Origin: Aestuariirhabdus sp049985285
GTDB taxonomy: Bacteria > Pseudomonadota > Gammaproteobacteria > Pseudomonadales > Aestuariirhabdaceae
DNA: 64,000 nucleotides
Direction: 5' to 3'
Assembly (NCBI RefSeq): GCF_049985285.1
Contig: NZ_JBNIEU010000001.1
Location: forward strand, 1,178,001 to 1,242,000
Of this stretch, positions 26,580-35,800 are shown piece after piece. Each line of letters begins with the position of its first letter. Position 1 is the first letter of the stretch. A program made the position numbers and the translations under genes. The notes under the pieces are model-generated. The model had not been told where the DNA came from. It was given only the letters and a program-made list of their open reading frames with translations, and searched no databases.

Positions 26580-27086
26580 ATGCGCATAGCGATGATCGCC
26601 GCAGTGGCCGAAAACGGCGCGATTGGAATTAACAATAAGCTGCCCTGGTATCTACCCGGTGACCTGAGGTATTTCAAGGCGGTGACGATGGGGAAGCCTG
26701 TCATCATGGGGCGAAAAACCTTTGATTCATTGCGTAAGCCGCTGCCGGGGCGCACCAATATCGTGATTACCCGGGACCTCAATTACCAGCCGGAGGGGGT
26801 CAAGGTCGTCCATAGTCTGGAGGATGGGCTGGAGCTGGCGCAAAACATTGGCCTGATCAACGGGCTCGATGAGATGATGGTGATTGGTGGTGAGCAGATC
26901 TATCGCCTGGCGCTGGAGAAAGCGGACCGCCTTTATCTTACAAAGGTGTACCAGAGCTTTGACGGCGATGCCTGGTTTCCCGAGGTCGACCTGAGCCAGT
27001 GGAGCGAGGTGCAACGGGAGGATCATTTCAGCGAGGATGAACCGCCGATGCAATTCAGCTATCTGGTTCTCGATCGAACCCCCTGA
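26580..27086 (+). CDS. folA: dihydrofolate reductase
   Basis: This enzyme reduces dihydrofolate to tetrahydrofolate with NADPH and is the target of trimethoprim. The 168-residue protein has the N-terminal IAAVAENGAIGINNKLPW and the catalytic Asp in YLPGDLRYFK. NADPH motifs are VIMGRKTFDSL and MVIGGEQIYRLAL. The ATG at 26580 follows AGGAGAGATCT; an in-frame ATG further upstream would add 21 unrelated residues. The gene ends eight bases before the argP stop, in convergent orientation. Confidence 0.95.
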   Translation: MRIAMIAAVAENGAIGINNKLPWYLPGDLRYFKAVTMGKPVIMGRKTFDSLRKPLPGRTNIVITRDLNYQPEGVKVVHSLEDGLELAQNIGLINGLDEMMVIGGEQIYRLALEKADRLYLTKVYQSFDGDAWFPEVDLSQWSEVQREDHFSEDEPPMQFSYLVLDRTP

Positions 27087-27094
27087 GTTTGCGA

Positions 27095-27997
27095 CTACTC
27101 ACTATCGATGGGCAGCAGGCGTGCACTGGCTTGCTGAATAAGGGTGTTACTGAAACGCTCCAGTAACGGGCTTCGAATACTCCAATAGTGCCAGTAGAGG
27201 TCGCTGAATACGGCGCGCCCCGGTGCAAGCTCCATCAGCGTTGCGTCTGCCAGCTGCCTTTCAACATGCAGTCGCGGCACCAGGCTGTAGGCGATACCCA
27301 GTAGCGCGGCGTCGACGAAGGCCTGGGTCGAAGGAAGCTGGTGGCAAGGGTACTCGCCGGGCTGCACGTTGAAGTGATGTTGCAGGTAGCGATCCTGCAG
27401 GCGATCGTCGAAGTTAAAGACCACCGTGGGAGTCTTGTATAGCGCCTCTCGACTGACCCCATTAGGAAAGTGGCGCGCAATAAAATCGGGGGTGGCCACG
27501 GCAATATAGGCCATCCTTCCCAGCGCATCGACCCGGCACCCCTGTATGGCTTCCTCGCAAGAGCTGAGACAGCCGATCACCTTGCCCTGGCGCAGCATTC
27601 CCAGGGTGACACTTTCGTCCCCACAATGGAGATCGAGCAGCACCCGTTGTTGCCGGCATTCGTCGGCCACGCTATCGAGTAGCCAGGTCGCAAGGCTGTC
27701 GGCATTGACGCCGATGGAGAGGGTCTTGTATTGGGTAGATAGGTCGGGGGACAGCTCGTCCGCCATGCTCAGCTCGAGAGTATGTACTTGCTGGTAATGT
27801 TGCAGCAGGCGTAAACCGGCATCCGTTGCGGTAGGGGGGGTGGAGCGGATCAGCAGGGGTTTTGCCATGCGTGCTTCCAGCAATCGAACCCGCTGGGAAA
27901 CGGCGGACTGTGTCAGGCCCAGGCGTTGCGCGGCTTTTTCGAAGCCTCCGCACAGGAGTACCGTTGCTACGGCTTCAACGAGTTTGTAGTCCATCAT
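27095..27997 (-). CDS. argP: LysR-family transcriptional regulator ArgP (IciA)
   Basis: This 300-residue regulator has an N-terminal winged helix (FEKAAQRLGLTQSAVSQRVRLLE, about residues 20-42) and a LysR effector domain. ArgP activates the arginine exporter gene argO when arginine is high, while lysine blocks release of polymerase. Its neighbour is a divergent LysE/ArgO gene, which fits this role exactly. Two ATG codons lie next to each other at the start and no clear ribosome-binding site is seen. The intergenic A+T-rich region carries a LysR-type dyad. Confidence 0.87.
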   Translation of the reverse strand: MMDYKLVEAVATVLLCGGFEKAAQRLGLTQSAVSQRVRLLEARMAKPLLIRSTPPTATDAGLRLLQHYQQVHTLELSMADELSPDLSTQYKTLSIGVNADSLATWLLDSVADECRQQRVLLDLHCGDESVTLGMLRQGKVIGCLSSCEEAIQGCRVDALGRMAYIAVATPDFIARHFPNGVSREALYKTPTVVFNFDDRLQDRYLQHHFNVQPGEYPCHQLPSTQAFVDAALLGIAYSLVPRLHVERQLADATLMELAPGRAVFSDLYWHYWSIRSPLLERFSNTLIQQASARLLPIDSE

Positions 27998-28002
27998 AAA
28001 AA

Positions 28003-28026
28003 ATATTAATAAATCATTAGGAATAT
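28003..28026. promoter_or_regulatory. candidate ArgP-binding dyad between argP and argO
   Basis: ATATT-N14-AATAT lies in a very A+T-rich stretch six bases from the argP start and about 130 from argO. It fits the loose LysR T-N11-A pattern. TAAAAT at 28033-28038 could be an argO -10 box. Confidence 0.35.
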
Positions 28027-28156
28027 TAGTTTTAAAATATCACGGGGCCTCCTTATGCTACAACCATCGCTACCGGCCATGGCGTATTTGCCGATTTACC
28101 GGTCTGTCTGCCAGCGGATCCATTGCGGATCTATCAATGTAGAAAAGGAAAACGTT

Positions 28157-28777
28157 ATGAGCGCCTATCTTACCGGTCTTGGGCTCGGAGCCAGCTTGAT
28201 TATCCCCATCGGCGCCCAGAACGCCTACGTTCTGACCAGCGGCTTGCGTCGCAGCTACCCTTTCTGGGTGGCAACACTCTGCGCCCTGTGCGACATCGTC
28301 CTGATCGCCGTCGGCGTTATGGGCATGGGGGTGTTGATTGCGGCGAATCCGCTGTTACTTCAGGTAGCCTGCTGGGGTGGGGCGCTGTTTCTGGCCTGGT
28401 ACGGATGGCTGTCGCTGCGCAGCGCCATGCAGCCACATCATCTGCGCGAAGGCAGCATACAAGCGGGCAGTATGGGGGCGGTACTGGCTGGTGCCCTGGC
28501 GGTGACTCTGCTTAATCCCCATGTTTATCTGGATACCGTGGTGCTGCTGGGATCAATTGGTGGTCAATACGCCGGAGATGAGCGCCTCCACTTTACGCTG
28601 GGAGCGATGTGCGCGTCCCTGCTCTGGTTTTACGCGCTGGGGATGGGCGCGGCGAAACTGGCCCCCTGGCTTGATCGACCGCTGGTGTGGAAGCTGGTTG
28701 ATGGAGGGGTCTGGTTATTGATGTGGTTTATGGCAGCCAAACTGGTGATAAAAGGGCTCGGATTACTCTCGCTTTAA
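28157..28777 (+). CDS. argO: LysE/ArgO-family amino-acid exporter
   Basis: This 206-residue inner-membrane protein has about six transmembrane segments, starting GLGLGASLIIPIGAQNAYVL, the family's conserved N-terminal motif, and including VTLLNPHVYLDTV. It probably exports arginine (and perhaps lysine or toxic analogues such as canavanine). The ATG at 28157 follows AAAAGGAAA; the frame is open 34 codons earlier without likeness to the family. Regulation by the divergent argP gene is inferred from gene order and the dyad between them. Confidence 0.88.
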   Translation: MSAYLTGLGLGASLIIPIGAQNAYVLTSGLRRSYPFWVATLCALCDIVLIAVGVMGMGVLIAANPLLLQVACWGGALFLAWYGWLSLRSAMQPHHLREGSIQAGSMGAVLAGALAVTLLNPHVYLDTVVLLGSIGGQYAGDERLHFTLGAMCASLLWFYALGMGAAKLAPWLDRPLVWKLVDGGVWLLMWFMAAKLVIKGLGLLSL

Positions 28778-28811
28778 CGTCAATGGGTTGTATCACCCGA
28801 ACATAAAACAT

Positions 28812-28844
28812 AAAAAAGGGGCGCCGCAATGGCACCCCTTTTTT
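28812..28844. terminator. bidirectional intrinsic terminator between argO and ilvD
   Basis: GGGGCGCC and GGCACCCC form a stem around GCAAT, with six A before and six T after. The internal C/A mismatch on the plus strand becomes a G-U pair in minus-strand RNA, so it should work best for ilvD but can serve both convergent genes. Confidence 0.85.
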
Positions 28845-28862
28845 GTGTGGCGCAAGCCTGGC

Positions 28863-30713
28863 TCAGTCAAGCTGCTCAAGATCGCGCACGCCGCCGCGGT
28901 CGGCGCTGGTCGCCATTGCCGCGTAGGCTTTAAGTGCCGTGCTTACCTTGCGCTCGCGAGGGGCGGCTGGTTTCCAGCCGGCGCGTCCTTTGGCAACCAT
29001 CGCTGCACGGCGGGCGGCCATCGCCTCGTCGCTGAGCTGCAAGTTGATTGTGCGTGCGGGAATATCGATAAGAATGGAATCACCCTCCTCCACTAATCCT
29101 ATGGCTCCACCGGAGGCGGCTTCGGGGGAGACGTGGCCGATGGAGAGACCGGAGGTTCCTCCGGAGAAGCGACCATCGGTCAGTAGCGCGCAGACTTTGC
29201 CGAGACCTTTTGACTTGAGGTAACTGGTTGGGTAAAGCATCTCTTGCATACCCGGCCCGCCCTTGGGTCCTTCGTAGCGAATCACCACCACGTCGCCCGC
29301 TTCGATCTGGTCGTCGAGAATACCTTTGACGGCAGCATCCTGACTTTCGAAGATCCGCGCGCGACCCTCAAATACCAATATGCTTTCATCGACACCGGCC
29401 GTTTTAACGACGCAGCCACTCTCGGCGATGTTGCCATGGAGGACGGCCAGACCTCCCTCTTGGGAGTACGCGTGCTCGATATCGCGGATGCAGCCGTTGG
29501 CGCGGTCGCTGTCGAGGCTGTCCCAGCGACAATCCTGGCTAAAAGCCTGTTGGGTTGGGATACCGGCGGGGCCTGCACGAAACCATGTGCGGGTGGCTTC
29601 ATCGGAGGTGCGGGTGATATCCCACTGATCCAGTGCGTCCTTGAGGGTGGCGCTATGCACCGTCGGAATATCCGTGTTGATCAGACCTGCCCGATCGAGT
29701 TCGCCCAGAATGGCCATGATACCGCCGGCGCGGTGTACATCTTCCATATGATACAACGGCGTATTCGGAGCCACCTTGCATAGCTGGGGGATCTTGCGCG
29801 ATAAGGCATCAATTTCGTGGAGGCCGAAGTCGATCTCCGCCTCCTGCGCTGCGGCCAACAGGTGCAGTATGGTGTTGGTGGAACCGCCCATGGCGATATC
29901 CAGCGTCATGGCGTTTTCGAAGGCCGCATAGCTGGCGACGTTGCGTGGCAGCACGCTGGCGTCGTTGCCTTCATAGTAGCGCTTGGTGATATCGACAATC
30001 CGGCGTCCCGCTTCGAGAAATAGCTGCTCGCGGTCGGCGTGGGTGGCCAGCATGCTGCCATTTCCGGGTAGGGAGAGGCCCAGGGCCTCGGTCAGGCAAT
30101 TCATGGAGTTGGCCGTGAACATGCCGGAGCAGGAGCCACAGGTTGGGCAGGCACTGCGTTCATACTCGGCAGCATCCTCGTCACTGATGCTGGGGTCTAC
30201 GGCGGCGACCATGGCGTCGACCAGATCGAGTTTGATGACGTCGCCCCCCAGTTTGGTCTTGCCCGCTTCCATCGGCCCGCCGGAGACGAATACGGTGGGG
30301 ATATTAAGGCGCAGGGACGCCATCAGCATGCCGGGGGTGATCTTGTCGCAGTTGGAGATGCAAACCAGAGCGTCGGCACAGTGGGCGTTGGCCATGTATT
30401 CCACGGAATCGGCAATCAGCTCGCGCGAAGGCAATGAGTAGAGCATGCCGTCGTGACCCATGGCGATGCCATCGTCGACCGCAATGGTGTTGAACTCTTT
30501 GGCGATGCCGCCGGCTTTTTCGATCTCCCGCGCGACCAGCTGGCCGAGGTCTTTGAGGTGCACGTGCCCCGGTACAAACTGGGTAAAGGAGTTAACAACG
30601 GCGATGATCGGCTTGCCGAAGTCCTCGCCTTTTACACCGGTAGCGCGCCACAGTGCGCGAGCACCGGCCATATTGCGGCCGTGGGTGGATGTTTTGGAAC
30701 GATAATCCGGCAT
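28863..30713 (-). CDS. ilvD: dihydroxy-acid dehydratase
   Basis: IlvD removes water from 2,3-dihydroxy-isovalerate and its isoleucine-pathway analogue to give the keto acids of branched-chain amino-acid synthesis. The 616-residue length is that of the E. coli type. Iron-sulfur cluster cysteines are visible in SNCDKITPGML and in ACPTCGSCSGMFTANSMNCL. The C-terminal motif DGRFSGGTSGLSIGHVSPEA is present. The product feeds ilvE at 51.2 kb, but the two are not in one operon here. The ATG follows GGAG. It is divergent from tmcA. Confidence 0.96.
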   Translation of the reverse strand: MPDYRSKTSTHGRNMAGARALWRATGVKGEDFGKPIIAVVNSFTQFVPGHVHLKDLGQLVAREIEKAGGIAKEFNTIAVDDGIAMGHDGMLYSLPSRELIADSVEYMANAHCADALVCISNCDKITPGMLMASLRLNIPTVFVSGGPMEAGKTKLGGDVIKLDLVDAMVAAVDPSISDEDAAEYERSACPTCGSCSGMFTANSMNCLTEALGLSLPGNGSMLATHADREQLFLEAGRRIVDITKRYYEGNDASVLPRNVASYAAFENAMTLDIAMGGSTNTILHLLAAAQEAEIDFGLHEIDALSRKIPQLCKVAPNTPLYHMEDVHRAGGIMAILGELDRAGLINTDIPTVHSATLKDALDQWDITRTSDEATRTWFRAGPAGIPTQQAFSQDCRWDSLDSDRANGCIRDIEHAYSQEGGLAVLHGNIAESGCVVKTAGVDESILVFEGRARIFESQDAAVKGILDDQIEAGDVVVIRYEGPKGGPGMQEMLYPTSYLKSKGLGKVCALLTDGRFSGGTSGLSIGHVSPEAASGGAIGLVEEGDSILIDIPARTINLQLSDEAMAARRAAMVAKGRAGWKPAAPRERKVSTALKAYAAMATSADRGGVRDLEQLD

Positions 30714-30852
30714 GATAGCTCCTGCACTGCAGTATTGATTTTATGGCCGCCTAGAATAGCAGGATGCGCGGGGGTGGAAAACCGCGCGTAGCCAGGAGGC
30801 TGGTGTAGAATGAGAACCCAATTTGGTTTCAGTTTCCGGGTAAGGGCCATTC

Positions 30853-33072
30853 ATGGCAGAGCGGGACTTTTTATCACTGTGTCACCAGCTGCAGCATCAG
30901 GCTCGGCTTACCCGCCAGCGACGGTTGTTGGTGCTATCGGGTAGCCGCGCCTGGAGTCGCCACTACGCCAAGGCCTGGGGCCTGGCGCTGTTGGCGCAAG
31001 CCCCCCACGCAAAGCACTGCTGGGTCACCGCGGCTAGCGACTGTGGCTGCGCTCAGGTGATTGCGCCCGCAAAACACGGGGCTCTTCTGGGCAGCGAGTG
31101 GGACCTGTTGGTATTTGATGCCTGGAGCGGACTCAATCCCGATGCGCTGGGCGCGGCGTGCGGAGCGGTGTGTGGCGGTGGATTGTTGCTGCTGCTGGCC
31201 CCGCCGCTGGCGCAGTGGCCCGAATTCCCTGACCCTGACTACGAACGTCTGGCGATCTGGCCGCAGCAGCCTGACCGTATGCGCGGGCAGTTTTTGCAGT
31301 GGATGGTGAGTCGGGTGTTAGGGGGGGCGGACTCAGTGTTGTGCCAGCAAGGCACCCGGTTGCCCGACAGCCCCCGGCAAGCATTGCGACCCGCATCGCC
31401 CCTGTTAAATGACAGCAGTGGTTGCCTGACCCAGGACCAACAACGTTCGGTTATCGCGATCGAGGAGGTTGCACAAACCCATCACCCTCGGCCGCTGGTA
31501 ATCCGTTCGGATCGTGGGCGCGGCAAATCTGCGGCGCTGGGTATAGCCGCTGCAAACCTGCTGCGAGTCGGAACGCGAGAGATTGCGGTGTGCGCACCGC
31601 GCCGCAGTGCGGCCGATGCCCTGTTTGCCAATGCGCGCAAGCGACTGGGCCTGCCCCCGGCCTCGGGTGACATTCACTGGATTGAGGGGCGCATCCGTTT
31701 TTTCGCCCCCGATGAGTTGTTACGGCAACGCCCCGCCGCCGATCTGTTGCTGGTTGATGAAGCCGCCGCCATACCCTCGCCGCTGCTGGAAGCGATGCTC
31801 GATCACTATCCGCAGGTGGTATACGCCTCCACCATTCATGGCTACGAGGGCTCCGGCCGGGGCTTTGCATTAAGGTTTCAGCAAGTGCTTGAGCGTCGTG
31901 CGCCGGGCTGGCGTGAACTAACGCTGCAGCAGCCGATCCGCTGGTCCGAGCAGGATCCGCTGGAGCGCTGGTGTTTCGAGAGTCTATTGCTCGATGCCGA
32001 TTGCGACGCACCCGAAGTGCAGATCGACAGCGACAGCGTCGAGCTACGTTGGGTGACCCAACCACAGCTGGGGGAGCAACCGGAACTCCTGCGACAGCTG
32101 TTTGGTTTGTTGGTGATGGCGCACTATCGCACCAGTGCCTCCGATCTGCGGCACCTGTTGGATGGCCCTAACCTGGAGATATTGTTGCTGCTGCACCAGG
32201 GGCAGTTGCTGGGAGCGGCATTGCTGGCCCAGGAGGGGGGATTCGACGAGACGCTGGCACGAGAGATCTGGCTCGGTAGGCGGCGTCCACGGGGTCACTT
32301 GCTGGCGCAATCCCTGGCTACCCACGGTGGACTGCGCGAAGCGCCGACCCTGCGCTGTTTGCGGGTGATGCGTATAGCGGTTCACCCGCAGTGCCATAGT
32401 CGGGGGTTAGGCTCTCGACTGTTGGAGGAGGCGGAGTGCGGGGCACGGCAAATGGGGTGCGATTATCTTGGTTCGAGCTTTGGCGTGACGGCACGTTTGC
32501 TGCCGTTCTGGTTGCGTGCCGGATTAACACCGTTACGCCTTGGGGTCCGTCGCGAAGCCAGCAGTGGCAGCTACTCGGTGATGGTTGCCAAAGGGATCAG
32601 TGAAGCGGGAGCCGCGATGGTAGCGTTGGGACGGTCCCGTTTTGTCGATCATTTTCCGCGCCAGTTGGCGGAGCATTACCGCGAGCTTGAGCCTGAACTG
32701 GAGGCCTGTCTACTGTCGGGCGCCGAGTGGACTGCGCCGGTTTCACCCCATGCAGCGCAAGAGCAGTGGTGGTCGGATTTGATCAGTTTTGCCGATGGAC
32801 AACGTCTCTATGAGACCTGTTCGGTGGTTCTGCAGGAGGCACTAAGCCTCTGGCTCGAGAACGGAGAGCTGGGAGCGATGAGTGACGCCGATAACGCGCT
32901 GCTGCAGGGGAAGGTTTTGCATCATCACAGCTGGAAGGCCCTCGCATCCGCGTGTCCCGGTCAGGGGCGGCAGCAGCTTCAGCTGCGCCTGCGTGGGCTC
33001 TACGCGCGGCAGTTGGACCGCTTGCTGCCGGCCGAATTTGAATGCCTGCGTTCGGGTGCCATTACTTTATAG
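30853..33072 (+). CDS. tmcA: tRNA(Met) cytidine acetyltransferase
   Basis: TmcA uses acetyl-CoA and ATP to acetylate the wobble cytidine of elongator tRNA-Met (ac4C34), which keeps AUG and AUA apart. The 739 residues comprise an N-terminal DUF1726 region and an RNA-helicase-like ATPase with Walker A RSDRGRGKSAALG (about residues 218-230) and Walker B LLLVDEAAAIPSPLL. A GNAT acetyltransferase domain with MRIAVHPQCHSRGLGSRLL (about 505-523) and a C-terminal tRNA-binding region complete it. All key motifs are intact. The ATG is preceded by TAAGGG. Confidence 0.94.
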   Translation: MAERDFLSLCHQLQHQARLTRQRRLLVLSGSRAWSRHYAKAWGLALLAQAPHAKHCWVTAASDCGCAQVIAPAKHGALLGSEWDLLVFDAWSGLNPDALGAACGAVCGGGLLLLLAPPLAQWPEFPDPDYERLAIWPQQPDRMRGQFLQWMVSRVLGGADSVLCQQGTRLPDSPRQALRPASPLLNDSSGCLTQDQQRSVIAIEEVAQTHHPRPLVIRSDRGRGKSAALGIAAANLLRVGTREIAVCAPRRSAADALFANARKRLGLPPASGDIHWIEGRIRFFAPDELLRQRPAADLLLVDEAAAIPSPLLEAMLDHYPQVVYASTIHGYEGSGRGFALRFQQVLERRAPGWRELTLQQPIRWSEQDPLERWCFESLLLDADCDAPEVQIDSDSVELRWVTQPQLGEQPELLRQLFGLLVMAHYRTSASDLRHLLDGPNLEILLLLHQGQLLGAALLAQEGGFDETLAREIWLGRRRPRGHLLAQSLATHGGLREAPTLRCLRVMRIAVHPQCHSRGLGSRLLEEAECGARQMGCDYLGSSFGVTARLLPFWLRAGLTPLRLGVRREASSGSYSVMVAKGISEAGAAMVALGRSRFVDHFPRQLAEHYRELEPELEACLLSGAEWTAPVSPHAAQEQWWSDLISFADGQRLYETCSVVLQEALSLWLENGELGAMSDADNALLQGKVLHHHSWKALASACPGQGRQQLQLRLRGLYARQLDRLLPAEFECLRSGAITL

Positions 33073-33087
33073 CAAGCGGGGCAGACA

Positions 33088-33121
33088 GCCCCAGGCGGCT
33101 TTCCGCGGGGCCGCCAGGGGC
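33088..33121. terminator. G+C-rich hairpin between tmcA and argA
   Basis: GCCCCAGGCGGC pairs with GCCGCCAGGGGC (one mismatch) around a ten-base loop, filling most of the 49-base gap between two converging genes. No T-run occurs on either side. A two-way 3'-end structure is likely; efficient termination is uncertain. Confidence 0.5.
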
Positions 33122-34429
33122 TTACAGTTGTTTCTCAAACACCTTGGAGTTGCGCTGTAGGTTGTAGAGCTCTTTTTTGGCGTCGGGTAACTGGTCGACC
33201 TGAATCTCATTAAATCCACGCTCGACAAACCAGTGTGCCGTGCGGGTCGTGAGAACGAAGAGGCGCTCGGTCCCCTGCTTACGGGCGAACTCCTCGGCAT
33301 ACTCCAGCAGCAGGTCACCTCGATTTCCCTTGCGGTAATCGGGGTGGATCGCGACACAGGCGAGCTCGGCGCAACGTGCATCACTAAAGGGGTGCAGAGA
33401 TGCGCAGCCGATAATCATGCCGTCGCGTTCGACCACGGTGAACAAACCGATCTCCCGCTCCAGCTGTTTGCGTGAGCGGCGCACCAATACCCCCTGTTCC
33501 TCAAGGGGTTGGATCAGCTCCAGTATGCCCCCCACATCCTCGATGCAGGCCTGGCGCGTCTCCTCGTACCCCTGCTGGGTAATCAGGGTGCCGGCTCCGT
33601 CACGGGTGAACAACTCTTGCAGTAAGGCTCCGTCGGTAGCGTGGCCTATGATATGGCTGCGATTGACGCCCTGCTCGCAGGCATTGATCGCGGCGTGCAA
33701 CAAACGTTTGGGTTCTGCGCTCAGCTGGGGAAGGAGTGCGCGAGCCTGGTGCACGCGCATCTGCCGTTGCAGTTCACCGGAGTCCGTGCAGACACCGTCA
33801 TTGGCACCGAACAAAATCAGTTTTTGCGCCCTCAGGGCAGCGGCGGTAGCCGTGGCAACCTGTTCTACGGGGAGGTTAAAAACCTCTCCTGTGGGCGAAG
33901 AGCCCAGGCAGGAAAGCAGTACGACGTAACCGTCACTCAGTAGCTGGGAGATCGCCTCATGGTCGATGCGTCGAACTTCGCCGGTTTGCTGGAAGTCGAC
34001 GCCATCGACCACGCCGAGGGGTTTGGCGGTGACAAAGTTACCCGATACCACTCGAATGCGGGCGCCGTGCATGGGGGAGTTGGCGAGCCCCATCGACAGC
34101 AGGGACTCAATCCGAATGCGCAGGTTACCCACTGCGTCCTTGACCGAGTCCAGCACCTCTTTGCTGGTCAGGCGTACGTCATCGTGAAACGTGCATTCGA
34201 TGCCCCGCTCCTGAATGCGCTGCTCAATTTGCGGGCGTGCCCCGAACACCAGCACCAGTCGCACGCCGAGACTATTGAGCAGGGCAATGTCGTGAATGAT
34301 GTTATCGAACCCGTCGTAGGCGAGAGTAGCGCCGCAGAGATGGATCACGAATGTACCGCCCCGGTGTGCATTGATATAGGGTGAGGAGTGGCGAAAAAAA
34401 TTGACGTATTCGGCGCTGGAGATCTTCAC
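33122..34429 (-). CDS. argA: N-acetylglutamate synthase
   Basis: ArgA acetylates glutamate, the first step of arginine synthesis, and is classically feedback-inhibited by arginine. The 435-residue protein has the classic two-domain form: an N-terminal amino-acid-kinase domain (FVIHLCGATLAYDGFDNII, about residues 27-45) that holds the arginine site, and a C-terminal GNAT domain (CVAIHPDYRKGNRGDLLLEYAE, in part, about 371-392). A GTG start with AGGAAAG upstream fits. It is followed on the same strand order by argE upstream, so argE and argA may share a transcript despite the 43-base gap. Confidence 0.95.
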   Translation of the reverse strand: MKISSAEYVNFFRHSSPYINAHRGGTFVIHLCGATLAYDGFDNIIHDIALLNSLGVRLVLVFGARPQIEQRIQERGIECTFHDDVRLTSKEVLDSVKDAVGNLRIRIESLLSMGLANSPMHGARIRVVSGNFVTAKPLGVVDGVDFQQTGEVRRIDHEAISQLLSDGYVVLLSCLGSSPTGEVFNLPVEQVATATAAALRAQKLILFGANDGVCTDSGELQRQMRVHQARALLPQLSAEPKRLLHAAINACEQGVNRSHIIGHATDGALLQELFTRDGAGTLITQQGYEETRQACIEDVGGILELIQPLEEQGVLVRRSRKQLEREIGLFTVVERDGMIIGCASLHPFSDARCAELACVAIHPDYRKGNRGDLLLEYAEEFARKQGTERLFVLTTRTAHWFVERGFNEIQVDQLPDAKKELYNLQRNSKVFEKQL

Positions 34430-34472
34430 GCTGACTTTCCTGCTCGCGTTGGGCTGTTGTTATGCCGATTCA

Positions 34473-35642
34473 TTATACCTGTCCCGCCTCCAGACAGAAG
34501 CGACGAATCAATGAGCGCAGCAGGTTGACCATGGGTGGGATGCGATCGAGCGCCAGGAATTCATCGGGCTGGTGCGCTTGATCTATATCCCCGGGGCCCA
34601 GTACCAGGGTTTCCATGCCCATACTTGAGAGGAAAGGCGCCTCGGTGGCAAAGGCAACGGTTTCGGCCCGGTAGCCTGTTAGTTGCTCGCAGGCGGTGAC
34701 CAACTCCGATGAGGGAGCGGTGGCGAAGGGTAGAATACTTTCAAAAATGGGCTCGACGCTAATCGTTACCTGGTCGGCCTGAGCGATCGGCTGCAAGCGC
34801 TGGCGAATCATCTCGCGCAACTCCGCAGGCTGCATTCCGGGTAGTGGGCGCAGGTCGTATTCCAGTGAGCATTGTCCACAGATTCGGTTGGGGTTGTCGC
34901 CACCGTGAATGCACCCCAGGTTAAGGGTGGGTACTGGCACCTTGAACAGTTCATTACGGTACTGTTGCTGAAGTTCGCCGCGAAACAGCATCAGCTCCGC
35001 CATCACCCGTTGCATGCTTTCCGCCGCATTGCGCCCCAGCGATGGATCGCTGGAGTGACCGGCTTGCCCCTGAATGTGGATGCGTTCCATCATGATGCCC
35101 TTGTGCATGTGTACCGGGCGCATCCCGGTAGGCTCTCCAATCAGGGCGAAGCGGGCCTTGGGCTTGCCAGCGTCGGCCAGCGCCCTGGCCCCCGCCATGG
35201 AGGATTCTTCGTCGGCAGTCGCAAGAATGATCAGTGGGTGATTGAGCTTATCTAGCGGCATATCACGGATCGCCTCGATCACCAGGGGGAAAAAGCCCTT
35301 CATATCGCAGACCCCGAGTCCGTACAGGCGCTGATCGCGTTCGGTCATAGCGAAGGGGTTGCTGCTCCAAAGCGACTCATCGCAGGGTACCGTGTCGGTA
35401 TGTCCCGCTAGTACGAGCCCGCCAGGGCCGCTCCCCAGAGTGGCGATCAGATTGGCTTTGCTCGGTTGCTTGGGAAGCGGCTGGATTTCGATGGAAAAGC
35501 CCAGCGCTTCGAACCATTGTGCGAGCTGGTCGATAACGCCACGGTTGCCTTGGTCGATTCGAGGGTTGGTACAGCTAATCGAGGGCAGCTCGATCAGCTT
35601 GGAAAGAAGGGGTAGCAGCAGTGGCAGGTTGGGGGCGGGCAT
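34473..35642 (-). CDS. argE: acetylornithine deacetylase
   Basis: This M20-family zinc enzyme hydrolyses N-acetylornithine to ornithine in the linear arginine pathway. The 389 residues show the metal ligands in LAGHTDTVPCD and YGLGVCDMKGFF, the general-base glutamate in ATADEESSMAGA, and the dimerisation domain with KGIMMERIHIQGQAGHSSDP. The ATG at 35642 follows GGAGTCAAGG. It lies directly upstream of argA on the same strand. Having argE next to argA is the pseudomonad arrangement. Confidence 0.93.
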   Translation of the reverse strand: MPAPNLPLLLPLLSKLIELPSISCTNPRIDQGNRGVIDQLAQWFEALGFSIEIQPLPKQPSKANLIATLGSGPGGLVLAGHTDTVPCDESLWSSNPFAMTERDQRLYGLGVCDMKGFFPLVIEAIRDMPLDKLNHPLIILATADEESSMAGARALADAGKPKARFALIGEPTGMRPVHMHKGIMMERIHIQGQAGHSSDPSLGRNAAESMQRVMAELMLFRGELQQQYRNELFKVPVPTLNLGCIHGGDNPNRICGQCSLEYDLRPLPGMQPAELREMIRQRLQPIAQADQVTISVEPIFESILPFATAPSSELVTACEQLTGYRAETVAFATEAPFLSSMGMETLVLGPGDIDQAHQPDEFLALDRIPPMVNLLRSLIRRFCLEAGQV

Positions 35643-35764
35643 CCTTGACTCCGGTGGGTCGACCCAACAACGGGCCGTGGTCAGTGTGCCACAGGGGACG
35701 TGGAGCAGGCCAGCGCAGCGAGGATGTCAGGAGGGGGATGCCCAACGAGGGGGCGGGCAATGGC

Positions 35765-35791
35765 GGGCCGGCGCAGCGGGTGCGCCGGCCC
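35765..35791 (-). terminator. 11-base-pair perfect hairpin after the phosphate transporter gene
   Basis: GGGCCGGCGCA pairs perfectly with TGCGCCGGCCC around GCGGG, ten bases past the transporter stop codon. No T-run follows on the minus strand. Confidence 0.5.
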
Positions 35792-35800
35792 CGGAGGGGA

